The notes under the pieces were generated by a model, which was not told the DNA's origin, did no database searches, and saw only the letters and a program-made list of their open reading frames with translations. Positions 37,105 to 48,968 of a stretch of 64,000 nucleotides of DNA are shown here, piece by piece; position 1 is the first letter of the stretch, and every line of letters starts with the position of its first letter. Source of the DNA: Epiperipatus broadwayi (lineage: Eukaryota; Onychophora; Udeonychophora; Euonychophora; Peripatidae); NCBI GenBank assembly GCA_028023455.1, contig JAQFVV010012418.1:8797244-8861243 (forward strand), written 5' to 3'. A program made the position numbers and the translations under genes.

Positions 37105-37867
37105 TGTAGTGTTTTGTAAAAATGGCAGACATGTTTGTGCACTCTGGAAAAACTAGAATGTATTCGAGAGGTTGTTTTTAGATCACATGCTGATAACTGT
37201 AGAATTTAATTAAGGCATTGACGTAATGGTGATCGACAATTCCAAGAAATATTTGCTGATTGCAAATATTTCTAGATAAGAGATGTTACCTTATTGGACG
37301 GTGTATTAATTGATTGTTGCAGTTATCAGAAAGTGATAAGAAGACTGGGTAACAACTACGCCAGGCAGTGTAATAGAGAGAGTAGTAGAGAGCAGTCACG
37401 CAGTAGTAGAGGTAGTATTTAAGTAGAGATATCTTACGTCAGTGCTTGCAGTTAATGACCAGTGCCCAGTGGAAATGTAGTCTACGGGTGTAGCTGAAAG
37501 AGCCCACAGAGATGGGGAGAACACAGCAGAGATATTGAGAGCATTCATTGCAGAGTATTAGTTGCAGACCATTCATTTGAAGAGCATCCATTTGCAGACC
37601 ATTTCATTGGAGAGCAGTCTGTGCAGACCATTCGTTGGAGAGCATCTGTGGCAGAGCATTTGTTGCAGACCATTCATTTGGAAAGCATTCATTGCAGAAA
37701 ATACAGAGTATATTCAGAGCATTCGTTGCAGACCATTCGTTGGAGAGCATCCGCAGCAGAGCATTCGTTGCAAGAGAACATCATGGGAATTGAACATAGT
37801 TATTTGCTGACCGCACAGTCATACTTGTGGATATAACATTTGCACAGTCAGACTGGTGGATAAAACA
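37105..37867 (+). repeat. 3' LTR of the TRIM element
   Basis: It is colinear with 36020-36779 apart from scattered substitutions and a few small indels. Several differences are CG in the left LTR against TG or CA here, which is the mark of methylated-CpG decay. Others go the opposite way (ATTCGTTG here against ATTCATTG). Confidence 0.9.
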
Positions 37868-39739
37868 GTTACCCAAACACTTATTCATTGGAGATGCCTG
37901 AAGAATATCCCTAGTAAGAAATGCATCTACTTTGAGAGGGATAATAAAGAGTGGGATTGGCCATTCCAAAGATCCCAAAATACATGGCAAAGCAAGAAAA
38001 TTATAAATAATGATTGCAACGATACTTTTATAATGCCTAAAACATATAAATAGTTTGGGTCACTAATGACAACAGTAAATTAATGAACTTATAGGATGCT
38101 CTCCTGCATAATGGAATGCTTAAACACAAACCATCCCAGGCACTTAACTAATGATTAATAAAATGCATAAAGGGGGTCAGAGTTTAAAACTAAAAAGAAA
38201 TAAATTGCTTTCTCCCACATTTCTAAAATATCTCCTTACATTTCTACAAGTGATCATTGCACAGCTAACTTATATTAATTTACAAAATAAAATCATAGAT
38301 CTCACATATGCACATGATCAATTACAGATTAAATTCACTTCTGGTGAGATTTAATTAGATAAATTTGTAAAACAATTTTAATGATTGGATGAGGGTTAAT
38401 TTTCAGTTAGAGAAAACAATTAAACATAATCATTAAGATCTTTCAATCATTTAAAGAATAAAATTATTATAAAATAATTAGTATAAAACTGAGTGAGCTT
38501 ATAATAACCAACTTTAAAGGAAATTTATATCTCCATAATTTAATAGAAGAAAACTATTGGTGATGGGTTAAATTCACTTGCTGGATTGTATACCTTCTTG
38601 GCATATCAAAATAAATTAGAATAACAAACTAAGAAAAAATAAAATTAATTCTAAATTGCCACACCCAAAACATAAGAACGTATACAGCATTAGAATAAAT
38701 TGTACAGACATTATTAACATTTATATAACAGCTTTAAGAATTAAATAAAAGAAAGGCTTACAATATAGTTTAGATTTAGAATAATTCATTAATTAAGAGT
38801 TCATTAACTGATGATAATGTAGATGTTACCTTGGGCTTGAGGACACAACATAGATAATCGGTGGATCATGATCGTAAGTTGGTTTGGGTTGGACGCAGGC
38901 ATTGGTAGAGACTCAAGGTTCACTTTTAGGAAAGCATATCACTGAACAGTCCACATATTTAGTCTAAATGGTCCAGACTTCAGCATAGTGAGCTAGATGA
39001 ACTTCCCAGAGATACGGGGAAGCAAACGATCTTCTCCTTTACCCTGACATGATTTATTTCACAATGCAAACTTGCATGATGTACACTAACTCTCCGATGT
39101 CAAAATAGAGCAAGAATATATTTATAGCCAAAATTTAGCTATTTATACATAAGGTAAATATTTAAAGAATGCTGGCTATTGTCACAAACTCTATATACTT
39201 GGTTGAGATTCAAAGTTGATCTCCATTTTCATATATGGTAATGAAAAAGACCGAACATTAGTCAAATAAAATTTAATTAAAGAATCACTGGTATTTATAA
39301 CATTCCATACAGTTTTTAGAATGACACAATGGCCTGCAAAATTTGAAAAATCCACTGATTATATTGTTTGAGTTTTAAATGTCGGTTTATTTTTATACAA
39401 ATTATACAAAATATTATAAATATTACAAACTATTATAAATTAGATATATATTATACATTGGTTAGTTTTACATATAAATAACTAGTAAAGTTATTGAAAT
39501 ACAAAATATTATAAAATTACAAATTTTTATACCTTAATAAATATTAATTCTCATAGGCACATACACGTATGCAAGTTGAATGGGTAGACGAAACTAAATA
39601 TTCATGTATCCACACATCTCATATATACTACTGCCTATTGCTTGAGTCAAATGTCTATTATATATAATTTTGGTTCAAACCCATTCTAGTGCTTATATAA
39701 TCAGCACTAGGTGAAGCACAAATCTGCAGAACAGATTTC

Positions 39740-40190
39740 CAGCTTCACTATAGGTCTTTAAAATTTTTTGGTTTAACAATGTCTTATAAAGTTAATTTCC
39801 CTAGAGGATCAAACGCATTTCAAAACACTTAACTTTGAACCTATTTTATTCAATTATGTACAGACTTTTAGTACATATAGAGCTTATTCATTTTCTGTCC
39901 CAGCCATGACTAATATGTCAGCAAGATAAGAAATAATACCTTCCATACCTTGAAACAGATTATGCATTTTAGCCTGAAAAAAATTAGGTATGATGGTAGT
40001 TCCATATGGCAATTTATTATACTTGAATAATCCAAGATGAGTACAAATTGTAAGCAACTCAGTTGTTCTACTTGTAGCTCATATTTGGTAAAATGCAGAT
40101 TTCAAGTCAAGTTTTGTAAAAATATTTTGCATTCTCCAATGAAGCCACTATTTCTCATAGACTCTGTATTTGGTGTCTTTATATACATAT
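39740..40190 (-). pseudogene. Ty3/gypsy RT palm relic
   Basis: On the minus strand the frame gives LDLKSAFYQI, then THLGLFKYNKLPYGTT, FFQAKM and YLADILVMAG. The last is the catalytic YLDDILV box with the first aspartate replaced by alanine. Downstream pieces (GSKLSVLKC, REINFIRH) match the following thumb start. Upstream it is cut at 40194 by a 5.5-kb LTR element, beyond which RT continues at 45665. Confidence 0.85.
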
Positions 40191-40194
40191 ATAT

Positions 40195-42481
40195 TGTAAC
40201 AGGATGGAATGGTGGAAAAATGGGGGTAATAGGAAGTTGTTACAAAAAGAGAGGTTGATCATAGTCATACTTGGGGTGATGGCAAAATCACCATCACTTC
40301 CGGTCAATTTAAAATGAAATATTTATAAAAAAGTATATATAAGTAAGATATATTTAAGAGGAGAACATGAGACTATAAGAATCTCCAAGAGATCATCCAG
40401 TCACTCTTTAGAGCAACTAAAATAATTATACATCAATCATATATCAACCAGCATTATCAAAAAGTAAATCTCAGTAATAATAATAATACTAAAAATAAAT
40501 CATTCATCATCATGAATGATACACAATTAAAATAAATCAGTACAATAAATCAACAGTCCATCTTGTGGATGGATTGGAAATGGATCTTATGTAGACCAGG
40601 CTAACTATTGAGCCATTGCTAGCTTGGGGCAATTATTTAGCCATTAATTTGGATGCACCATTCATTAGAATACACAATAATCAGAAATTGAAACCATAAT
40701 GCTGAGATATTAAAAACATATTGATTATCATCAATGCTCAGGCCACTTGTACTGGCCAACTATAAACTTAACTCCTAATAAGTCTAAACTAAAATAAGAG
40801 GTAGTGCATAGGCTTTAAAGAGTATTCTCTTTTGCACTAACCAGGATGATGAGTGATCATTTCTAGATGCCCCAAAGCACCAAATACACACCCCATTCAT
40901 AAATTTATCCCGTGTTTGAATCTAACTCAGAGAACATGAGCTCTATTACTGTATGTGATCAAAAGATGATGGAAACAATTTTTAACAATTGAATACAAGT
41001 TTATTAATAATAAAAATAAAAAATTGAAAAATAAGATTACACACATATAAGCTTTCTGATTTTAATTACAATACAAAATTTCAAATGATCATATTGCAAT
41101 TTACATAATTACTATTCAAAATTCAAATTGTTACATTGATTTACATATATGTGTGTGCAGACATGCAATTTCTAATGTACAACTAACATATTTCAATTGA
41201 TATTCAATAATGACAAAAATGTTTAAATTTTACATATATGTCTTATTTTAATTTGTTACAATAATATTATATTTTTTTAATTAATTCAATTTGAAAATCA
41301 TACAGAAAATTTCACATATATATGTGGGTATAAACAAAATATAAATATAATTTAAAATGAGTTATCAAATTCTATTACAGCTTTTTTTAATTCTTTTTTT
41401 TTAAAAAAAAATATAGTCAATTTTTGAGAGGTTAGAATACTTTTATCAAGTTACCCTTAATTAATTATAAATGCCTTTAAATTGAAAAATATAGATTTAA
41501 AATGTCTATCAAATGAATTATTTAAAAACAACTCACTTTTGTTACAAGTTTATCTGTGCTTCTCTGCATGTAAACACAGCAGCATACATATAACTACTTT
41601 TTTATTCAGCTGGTGTTTTTGTTGGGCAAGCTGGATTTTTGATCAATCCAGGCAATTGTCATCATATGGTAAAAGTATATAATTCAGGTATGGTTGGCTT
41701 TCTCTTTTTTGCAATTAGTTCCACTTAGACTTGGATTAGTTTCAGGTCAGCAAGTTGTTTTCCTGAACACTTTTTAGGCTATGAATTTCAACACAAAAAA
41801 GTTGGTCATTTTTTCCTCCATGTGAATTCAAACTCCACTATTGAACTGAAGAGCAACTACTTTCTCACATTCTTACAAACCCATGGAAGTCCTCTTTATA
41901 ATTCTACTGGCCATCTCTGCAGCTAGCTTTACTGTTTCCATTCTCTGCTACAATCACCAACTCTTCACAAAATATTTTAGCCAACTTTACAGCTAGCTCT
42001 TTTGTTAACTGCTTCTCAAAAATATTAAAGCCAAACTGACTGGTACTTTTTATCAATCCTTTTTATAATCTTGGTTGGGTTAGGTGATAAAAACATAGTG
42101 ACTGTTTTCAATCTGTCTAATCCTTTTGAAAATAAGTTTGAAGTTTTATCAAGATGTGATATATGTTTTTACTTAGATAATAGAAATTTACAAATTAATT
42201 AAAAGATTTCAAAAATAGACATTTTTATAATAATCAGAAAACATGCTTATTTTGAAATTTTCAAGATCAGAATAAAAATATTAATAGACCTTTTTAAATA
42301 TTTAATTTTATAATAAAATATTATGGTAAATCCAGAATTATTTAACCCATTATTATTTTTATTTCAGTGAATGTAAAAAATATCTACTACAATTTTTGTC
42401 TGTGTTTATCTTTACTTTTACTTATATATATATATGCACACACCCTGTATTATTGTGTGATATGTAACCCAACTGATTACA
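40195..42481. repeat. Left LTR
   Basis: It starts TGTAACAGGATGG and ends AACCCAACTGATTACA. Compared with the right LTR it holds about 1 kb extra (about 40640-41670), which the right LTR has probably lost. Frames inside show no domain. Confidence 0.75.
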
Positions 42482-43402
42482 TTGCTCTGGTCTAGGGGAA
42501 AAGGAAAATAGAAATGAAACACCTTTCTAACAATATTTTATATAATCTACATGTATAATCAAAACAAAGTTCATACCTAGAACTATGTACTCATCAATTT
42601 TTTTAGAAATCTGACAGACATCTGACAGTTAATAGAATGAATAGTGATCTGCAATTTCAAGATAGATAAAGAATTCAGCCATTGGATTATAAGTACACAA
42701 TGCAGCATGAACACCAAGAGGACTACCCCAATTGAGACACTATAAGTTACTATAACCCTTATAAAGGTACTGCAAAAATATATGCAAAGCTCTCTTACAT
42801 AAAGGGGCTAAAATACAAAACTATACCCTGCTTCTTTAGAGTCTTATGGGCTGGGAAATACAAGCTATGCCTTGCTCCTTTTCTTTGGAGACTTAGTCTG
42901 GAATCATGGCAGGACTATGCTAACTGCTCTATGACAAATGATGACTATAGAAAATGAGTTGGAACAAATACCAAGATAGAACACCATCAGAGTTGCATGA
43001 AAACATTGCCTCCTCAAGCCAATGACAAAAATCTCCATCCATCATCAAAACTGAAAATACAGCTAAACAAACATCAACAATCAAACACCAAATCCAATCT
43101 CCAAAATCATCAATTTTTTATTGAACTTTACGCATGAACCTCTTTAAACATACATAAAAAATTACTATTTTAAAATTTATAATAATCATCAATATTCTTG
43201 TCACCTATTTCACAGTAATTTTTAAAATTAATTCTGCATAAAATGCATATTTTTTTCTTTCTCAGTTGTGGTGTGAGATCAAGTTGATAATTTTGAAGTG
43301 ATGATCACTAGTATGTGATCATCATCAGTCTTATATTGAGCAGCCATCTATAATGATTGCCACAGTACATGATGATCATTGACCCTCAGTTAGGTAACCA
43401 TT
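42482..43402. other. Internal region of the LTR element
   Basis: No protein domain is seen. An imperfect palindrome, GATGATCACtagtatGTGATCATC, lies at 43301-43324. The region is short and non-coding, as in LARD or TRIM-like elements. Confidence 0.55.
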
Positions 43403-44501
43403 TGTAATGGGATGGGTGGTAGGAAGAAAGAAGTGAATCTGGGATGATAGAATATCATCTATCTCAAATAATAACATAAATTTGAAATATTAAAGTAATA
43501 ATAAAGATATTAAATGAGATCTTATCACAAAATATAAGTATTTTTATATATTAAGAGAGCATGAAAAATCTCTGAGATAGATCATTGAGAGATCAGAAGA
43601 GCAACTAAAAGCATAATTAACTATCAACCAGCATTATAAAGTAAAAGTAAGTATAAGTACTACTCAAACCACCATTCATTGTCATGAATGATCAAAATAT
43701 ATCAGAATAAAATCAACAGTCAATTTGGTGACTGGATTGGAATTGGGTCTTCTGAAGACCAGAATAACTCTTTGAGCCATTGCCAGCTTGGTTTTTGGTT
43801 TATCATAAAAATATAATCCAGGTTTGTTGGCTTTCTTCCTTCTGCAGTTGGTTCCAATTAGATTTGGATTTGGTAAGCTTCAGGTGAGCAAGCTGTTTTC
43901 CAGAACACTTTTAAGACTATGAATTTCAACACAAAGAAGTTGGTCATTTTTTCATACATGTGAATTCAAACTCCACCTCACATTCTTACATTCCCATGGC
44001 AGTTTTCTGTATAATTCTACTAGCCATCTCTGCAGATAGCTTTACTGTTGCCATTCTCTGCTACAGTTACCAACTCTTCACAAAATATTTTATCCAACTT
44101 TACAGCTAGCTCTTATGCTAACTGCTTCTCAAAAATATTAAAGCCAAACTGACTGATATTTTTTATCAGTCCTTTTTATAATCTTGTTTGGGTCAGATGA
44201 TAAAAATGTAATAACTGTTTTCAATCTAATCCTTTTGAAAACAAGTTTGAATTTTTATCAAGGCACAATATACATGTTTTTACTTAGATAATAGAAATTT
44301 ACAAATTAATTAAAAGATTTCAAAAATAGACATTTTTATAATTATCAGAAAACGTGCTTATTTTTACATTTTCAAGACCAGAATAAAAATATTAATTTTT
44401 ATTTATTAGACCTTTTTAAATATTTAATTTTATAATAAAATATTATTATAAATCCAGAGTTATTTAACCCTTTATTTATTATTTTTATTTCAGTGAATTA
44501 G

Positions 44502-45548
44502 AAAATGGTGCTACTCAAAAATAGTTAAATATACCATTTTTGAGGCAGCCAGTAATGCATTGTAATGTGTTATGCTAATTATCTTGCAATTCACACTACT
44601 TTCAAGCGGCCTGTTCTTACCCTACAAATGATCACTATTGAGTCTGTGCTATTGTATAATTTGAGGGTGTGTAGATTTGAAGTCAACACAACATTTGAAA
44701 TGCCATTTAATAAAGTATTATATTACATTTAAATGATGTACTATGATGTCCAAAAAATTTTCAAACCGTCTCAGTGCTTGTGAAGACTTTGTAATGGTTT
44801 TAAAATAGGGAGTTTTGTTATAAGTGTGACTTCTTAAATAGTGACGGCAGTTGCGATATCTTCACAAGACATTAGTTTGTTAATGTATTGATTTGTTTTT
44901 GTATCTTAATTTTGTTTAAATGCTTAATTTACTATTAGAAGAATAACGTACATATATTAAATTTAATGTAAAAAAGGTCATAAATAAAGTTTTTTTCTTG
45001 TCAGTCAGTCTGATTACTTTGTTTATCAAGTAATGCATCTTTTGGACAATCCTTTGGATCATCAAAATCATCGGGGTCCCCTCCCCCATGCCTATTCCAG
45101 CACTACACGTTGACATTTTAATGTTTTTTTTATTTTGGTGTTTCAAGTATTAGAAGAACGTATATTTAATAAAATCTTAAAAATGTCCTAAAAAAATATT
45201 TTGTTATTGTCGTTGTTAAAAAAGAATACATTTACTTTTTTACAAATGCCGCCGTATTTGTCGATCTTAAAAAAAAAGACATTTACTTTTTTAATGTTAT
45301 GTAAAAAAAAAAACATAAAAATGTCAATTAGTTCTTGTTATTGTTAAAAAAGAATACATTTCATTTTGTCAAAATGATGCTGTATTTGTCGTTATTAAAA
45401 AAAAGACATTTAGTTTTTTAATGTTATTTAAAAAAAACAAGTAAAGGTTCAATTAGTTCTTGAAAGGACATGGCCATAATGTTATATTTCATTGTTTTCG
45501 TTAGCAAGAGCACCATCAAGTGAATGGTACAGTCGTTGATACTACTAC
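44502..45548. mobile_element. Unclassified 1-kb insertion in the right LTR
   Basis: It is defined by comparison with the left LTR, where the matching sequence runs straight through. A GAAAA lies at each edge (44501-44505 and 45550-45554) and could be a 5-bp duplication. No terminal inverted repeat is clear. A 76-codon frame on the minus strand (44916-45146) has no recognised domain. A tandem repeat occupies 45205-45463. Confidence 0.55.
45205..45463. repeat. Two diverged tandem units of about 130 bp
   Basis: Both units contain 'gttaaaaaagaatacattt', then GTATTTGTCG, 'aaaaagacattta', 'tttttaatgttat' and CAATTAGTTCTTG. They run about 45205-45335 and 45336-45463. Confidence 0.8.
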
Positions 45549-45664
45549 TGAAAATATCTACTACAATTTTTGTCTGAGTTTATTTTTTCTTTATTTTATA
45601 TATATATGTGCACACACACTATATTATTGTGTTATGTAACCCAACTGGTTACAATATATATATA

Positions 45665-46420
45665 TAAAGCATCACTTAGTAATCTCCATGTAAACAGTCA
45701 GTTCCATCTGGTTTGAAAATCACAACTGGAGTAGTCCCGGACAACTTTTCTTTTGGGGTTAGTATGCCTCTTTTGACCAATTTTTGAATAGTTTCTTCCA
45801 CTTTTGATGTTTGAGAAAGTGTAACCTTTTGCGGTTTACACATAATGGGGTGTGAATTTTTAACTAGCTCTATGTTGACCAGTATTGTTTTAAATTCTGC
45901 TGGGCTGACTCAACAGCAGCATACAAAAACCATCATGGGACTTTGACAGCTCATAGTATGAACATCGGCTTTATTCACTGTTATTTTATGTGTCACTACA
46001 TCTCTATTATTTTGAAATTCCATAGCATTTTCCATAATTAATTCTTATGTTATACATTTATCATCTGCCTGTTTAAATGTCAAGGCTACTTGACAGAGAA
46101 CTTAACAGAAATTATTGATAGTCATCCCCCATAGCCATTGATCAAGGAGCATGTCATCCAATCCAGCAGTACATTCACTGTTTCACTAATTCCTGCAATT
46201 CTATATCATATTGTTGATACTTCTTATTCAGTGCATGTCTTTTATTTCTAAAACATAGATGTAACACTCAGTTAAACATCACTAGTTCAAAATATACATT
46301 TAATTTTTCTTTGAGCATGAGGTACACTATTTCTTCTAGAGGCTTCAGTTTGTAAAGTCTTTTTGCTATTTGCATATTACTTCTATAGACACATTCCTTG
46401 AAATAATTATAAATCTGGAT
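45665..46420 (-). pseudogene. Ty3/gypsy gag end and RT start relic
   Basis: On the minus strand, 46330-46280 gives LKEKLNVYFEL and 46180-46030 gives CTAGLDDMLLDQWLWG, then LTFKQADD and MENAMEF. These match the C-terminal half of a gypsy gag. After a short jump, 45890-45665 gives KVEETIQKLVKRGILTPKE, TTPVVIFKPDGT and LHGDY, the RT start. The zinc knuckle and protease that normally lie between are lost. The frame is cut at 45654 by the inserted LTR element and continues at 40190. Confidence 0.85.
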
Positions 46421-46434
46421 CTAATTAAAGATCT

Positions 46435-46590
46435 TTTTGCACAGTATATTTATACTTCATCTGCTTTATTTGTGTGAGTTCTACATATATAATTAATTTG
46501 CATGAAGAATTTTAGATTTAGTCAATGCTAATTTTTGGTAAATTTTTCTAGAATGAATAATATAATTGTTTAAATGTTGTACTATAATTT
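46435..46590. repeat. Diverged direct repeat, right copy
   Basis: It is the partner of 31320-31490. Lying just outside the 5' end of the gypsy gag on the minus strand, it could be part of the gypsy 5' LTR, although the gag N-terminus and leader would then be missing. Confidence 0.5.
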
Positions 46591-46699
46591 ATAGTACTAT
46601 ACACGTCTACATTTTTACAAAGTAGCATATCTATATTTACAATTTAGTATAATTTTAATTATCATGCATACTAACTTTTTCTAAATTGAATTTTTGTCT

Positions 46700-47600
46700 T
46701 TTATTATTGACTAAATTTATCCACACGTATTCATGCACTTTCATTTATTATTTTCATAGGTTAATCGTAATTTTCGTTACATCTATTTCAAAATAAATGA
46801 ACATCTTGTTTTTTTATAGTAAAAGTCAAATCTTGTTTTTACGCACGTATATATTTTTCAGTAACGTAATTTGTCTTTAAATTATATATCTAGTTCAATT
46901 ACAAAAAACATAAGATAATATATTTTAGTTAATTTATTCATTTATACTTTTTTATTTTTATGCAAATTTTCCAGTTTATACATTTGTCTTGCTAATATCA
47001 TAACTTCAAGCGTTTCCCGCGGCCAAAGGTCATTGATGACGCTATATGACATCATTTTATTGATTAATTGAATCATTTAAAATTAAAAAGTTTGAAATAT
47101 GGTGATGTGAAATTTTTTTTATTGCTCTCATTTATTTATGAATTAGTCATATATACAGACATTATTCATGTGATACAAAATATTTTTATTTTAATCGAAT
47201 AAGCTGACATTTATAATGTATTTTACGGAAAGCTTCGCGATTGTGATTTTGTGGCAATTGATAAATGTAAGTATTTTGTAAAATACGTATAGTATAAGTT
47301 ACTATGTATATAATAACGTATCTTTATTAATAATGCTCGCCAATATGTAAAACTTTTGTCTAAAATTGTACATTAATTTAATTCATTAATTTTTATGTTT
47401 CTACTTTTAATAATTTTTGAAATAACACGTTGAAAAAACTCACTTTTTCATTCATAACTTTTTAAAGTTTTTATTAGTTTTTAAATCTTCTGGATCGAAT
47501 GATACTTTAATAAAAGCGTAAGCAGGCCAACAATACTCTCGCTGTTGTTTGCTTGGCATTAAAACCTATTTTATTCTCTAGTAAACACGTCTGATTGCAA
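46700..47600. promoter_or_regulatory. CpG-retaining segment, possible host promoter
   Basis: CpG sites are unusually frequent for this window: GCGTTTCCCGCGGCC near 47010, GACGC, ACGGAAAGCTTCGCGATTG near 47225, and several TACGTA or AACGT sites. Most surrounding DNA is nearly free of CG. The segment has no transposon I recognise. An unmethylated promoter or first exon would give this pattern, but no coding exon was identified and no strand can be given. Confidence 0.3.
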
Positions 47601-48958
47601 TACATTTATCATTAATTAGGACTGAAGTTTTTGCTAACGAAAGGAATGCTAGTGGGTGGTTGGATTTGGTTGCAGCAATATCAATTTGTTGTTGTTGTTA
47701 ACTTTTAATCAAATATGATATAAATTTGAGATCTTAAAAATTAATTAAGAAATTTCAAAGCCCCAGTGGCTAGTGTTGACATACTATTGCTATTTTGTAA
47801 TCCAATATTGTAAAATATTACTTATTTCCTATTCATTTTTAGTAGTAAGAAAAAATCGTATTAGCGATTTATTTCGGGTGTCGTCTTGTTAGAAATGAAT
47901 ATTTAATTAAACCATAAAATAAAATTTTCAGCTCTACTTATAAATTGAGACCAACTCAACTGCAACCATAAAAAAGTTTTTAATTATTAATAAATTGACC
48001 ATAACTAAATATCCGAATATTTTGTTAAAATATTTTTCAATATAAATAAGTTTCTGTGCGTATATTATATATAATATCAACTAAATTTGAAATAAAATAT
48101 GTATGTAAGTTATTGTAATAGTTTTTGTTCTGTCTGTAAAAGATCTCTTTACTTACTACTTAAAATAGGTTAGAAACCAGCGACAGAGAAAAATAATGGG
48201 TGGGAACTGATTTTGATTAGTTTATTAATCATGTGAATATATACATAATCAAATGGTTTATTACTAGGGAGTTCATAAGAAGTATGAGCACTGGAAATAA
48301 TAGAACTGAAATCGTTGATACATTGGCTTTGATCTTTAAAGCCCATTAAGCTGTCACTGCACTAAACTTCATAGGAAAATTATTTGAGTTAATGTCTGTC
48401 TTTATTGGTTCAAAATATTCTATGTAGCAAACTTTATTCCATTAAAGGCTTTTGCAGGTCAAAAAGAAATATTTTTAAAATATAATAATTTTTTTAAAAA
48501 AAAAATCCTACTTCCAGAGTGAGAAGAGTAATAATATATTTAAAGATAAAATTTCAATAAATGTTTTAAGGATCATTCAGATAACTAATATCAATGCTGC
48601 AAATAATTAAATGAATGGAAAAATACATAAAGTGCATTAATTTACTTAGATCTTTAGATCTAGCTACTACTAAGAAAATAATAATTACAATTCATATACA
48701 ATAAGAGGCTAACAATGGATTTAAGACTCCTGAAAAGATTATCTTCATTAACAGATCAAATTTGAGTACTAGTAAAAAAAAAAAAAAAATAAATAAATGT
48801 GACCATTTGTTTTTTTTACAGGCTGTGTTTAATTTGAGGTGTTAGGTGATTTGTTGCAAATAGCTTCATGAAACATGTCCATAGAATGGTTCTGGTTTAA
48901 TCATTTACAGTACTTTAGATTTGCTAAGGACAAGACAAATTTCTAACATTACAAGAAA
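47601..48958. other. AT-rich DNA, nothing recognised
   Basis: No coding domain or named repeat. A poly(A) run with AAAT units lies near 48774-48798. Confidence 0.4.
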
Positions 48959-48968
48959 TATTAACATA

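Larger units (their letters stand above)
36020..37867 (+). mobile_element. Complete TRIM-like LTR retrotransposon (1848 bp)
   Basis: Two LTRs of 760 and 763 bp enclose only 325 bp. Both begin TGTAGTGTTTTG and end GGATAAAACA. A perfect 5-bp direct repeat, GTTAC, flanks the whole (36015-36019 and 37868-37872). A polypurine tract ends exactly at the right LTR. A candidate primer site TGGTGCAGTC starts one base after the left LTR. No coding sequence is inside, so it must use proteins of another element. The LTRs are highly alike, so it is the youngest well-defined insertion in the gypsy complex. The 5-bp duplication differs from the ATAT seen at the larger LTR elements, so it probably uses a different integrase. 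Confidence 0.92.
34840..39690. mobile_element. Composite insertion splitting the gypsy RT
   Basis: The gypsy reading ends near 34830 and resumes near 39700, so about 4.85 kb were inserted. The outer parts (34840-36019 and 37868-39690) show no coding domain. A left end TGTGGAGATACACAGG could be an LTR start, but I could not find a matching pair of LTRs or a clean target duplication. The TRIM element at 36020-37867 is nested inside. An (AAT)n run lies at 35826-35851. Confidence 0.55.
40195..45653. mobile_element. LTR element inserted in the gypsy RT
   Basis: Left LTR 40195-42481, inner part 42482-43402, right LTR 43403-45653. The LTRs start TGTAA(C/T) and end GG/GA-TTACA. Outside bases are ATAT on both sides (40191-40194 and 45654-45657), a 4-bp duplication within a TA-rich spot. 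The RT frame reads on across the insertion, which supports the borders. The inner 0.92 kb has no RT, integrase or gag that I recognise. A TGGTCTAGGGG at 42488 could be a primer site if the element is on the plus strand. No polypurine tract was found, so the orientation is open. LTR divergence indicates an old insertion. Confidence 0.75.
43403..45653. repeat. Right LTR, with its own insertion
   Basis: It starts TGTAATGGGATGG and ends AACTGGTTACA. Colinear matches to the left LTR include 'tatcaaccagcatta', 'cagctagctctt' and 'aatatctactacaattttt'. A block at about 44502-45548 has no counterpart in the left LTR. Confidence 0.75.

Noticed and set aside
36460-37836. 81-82-codon frames over the LTR arrays
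   Set aside because: They come from the short tandem units within the TRIM LTRs and occur in two frames at once.
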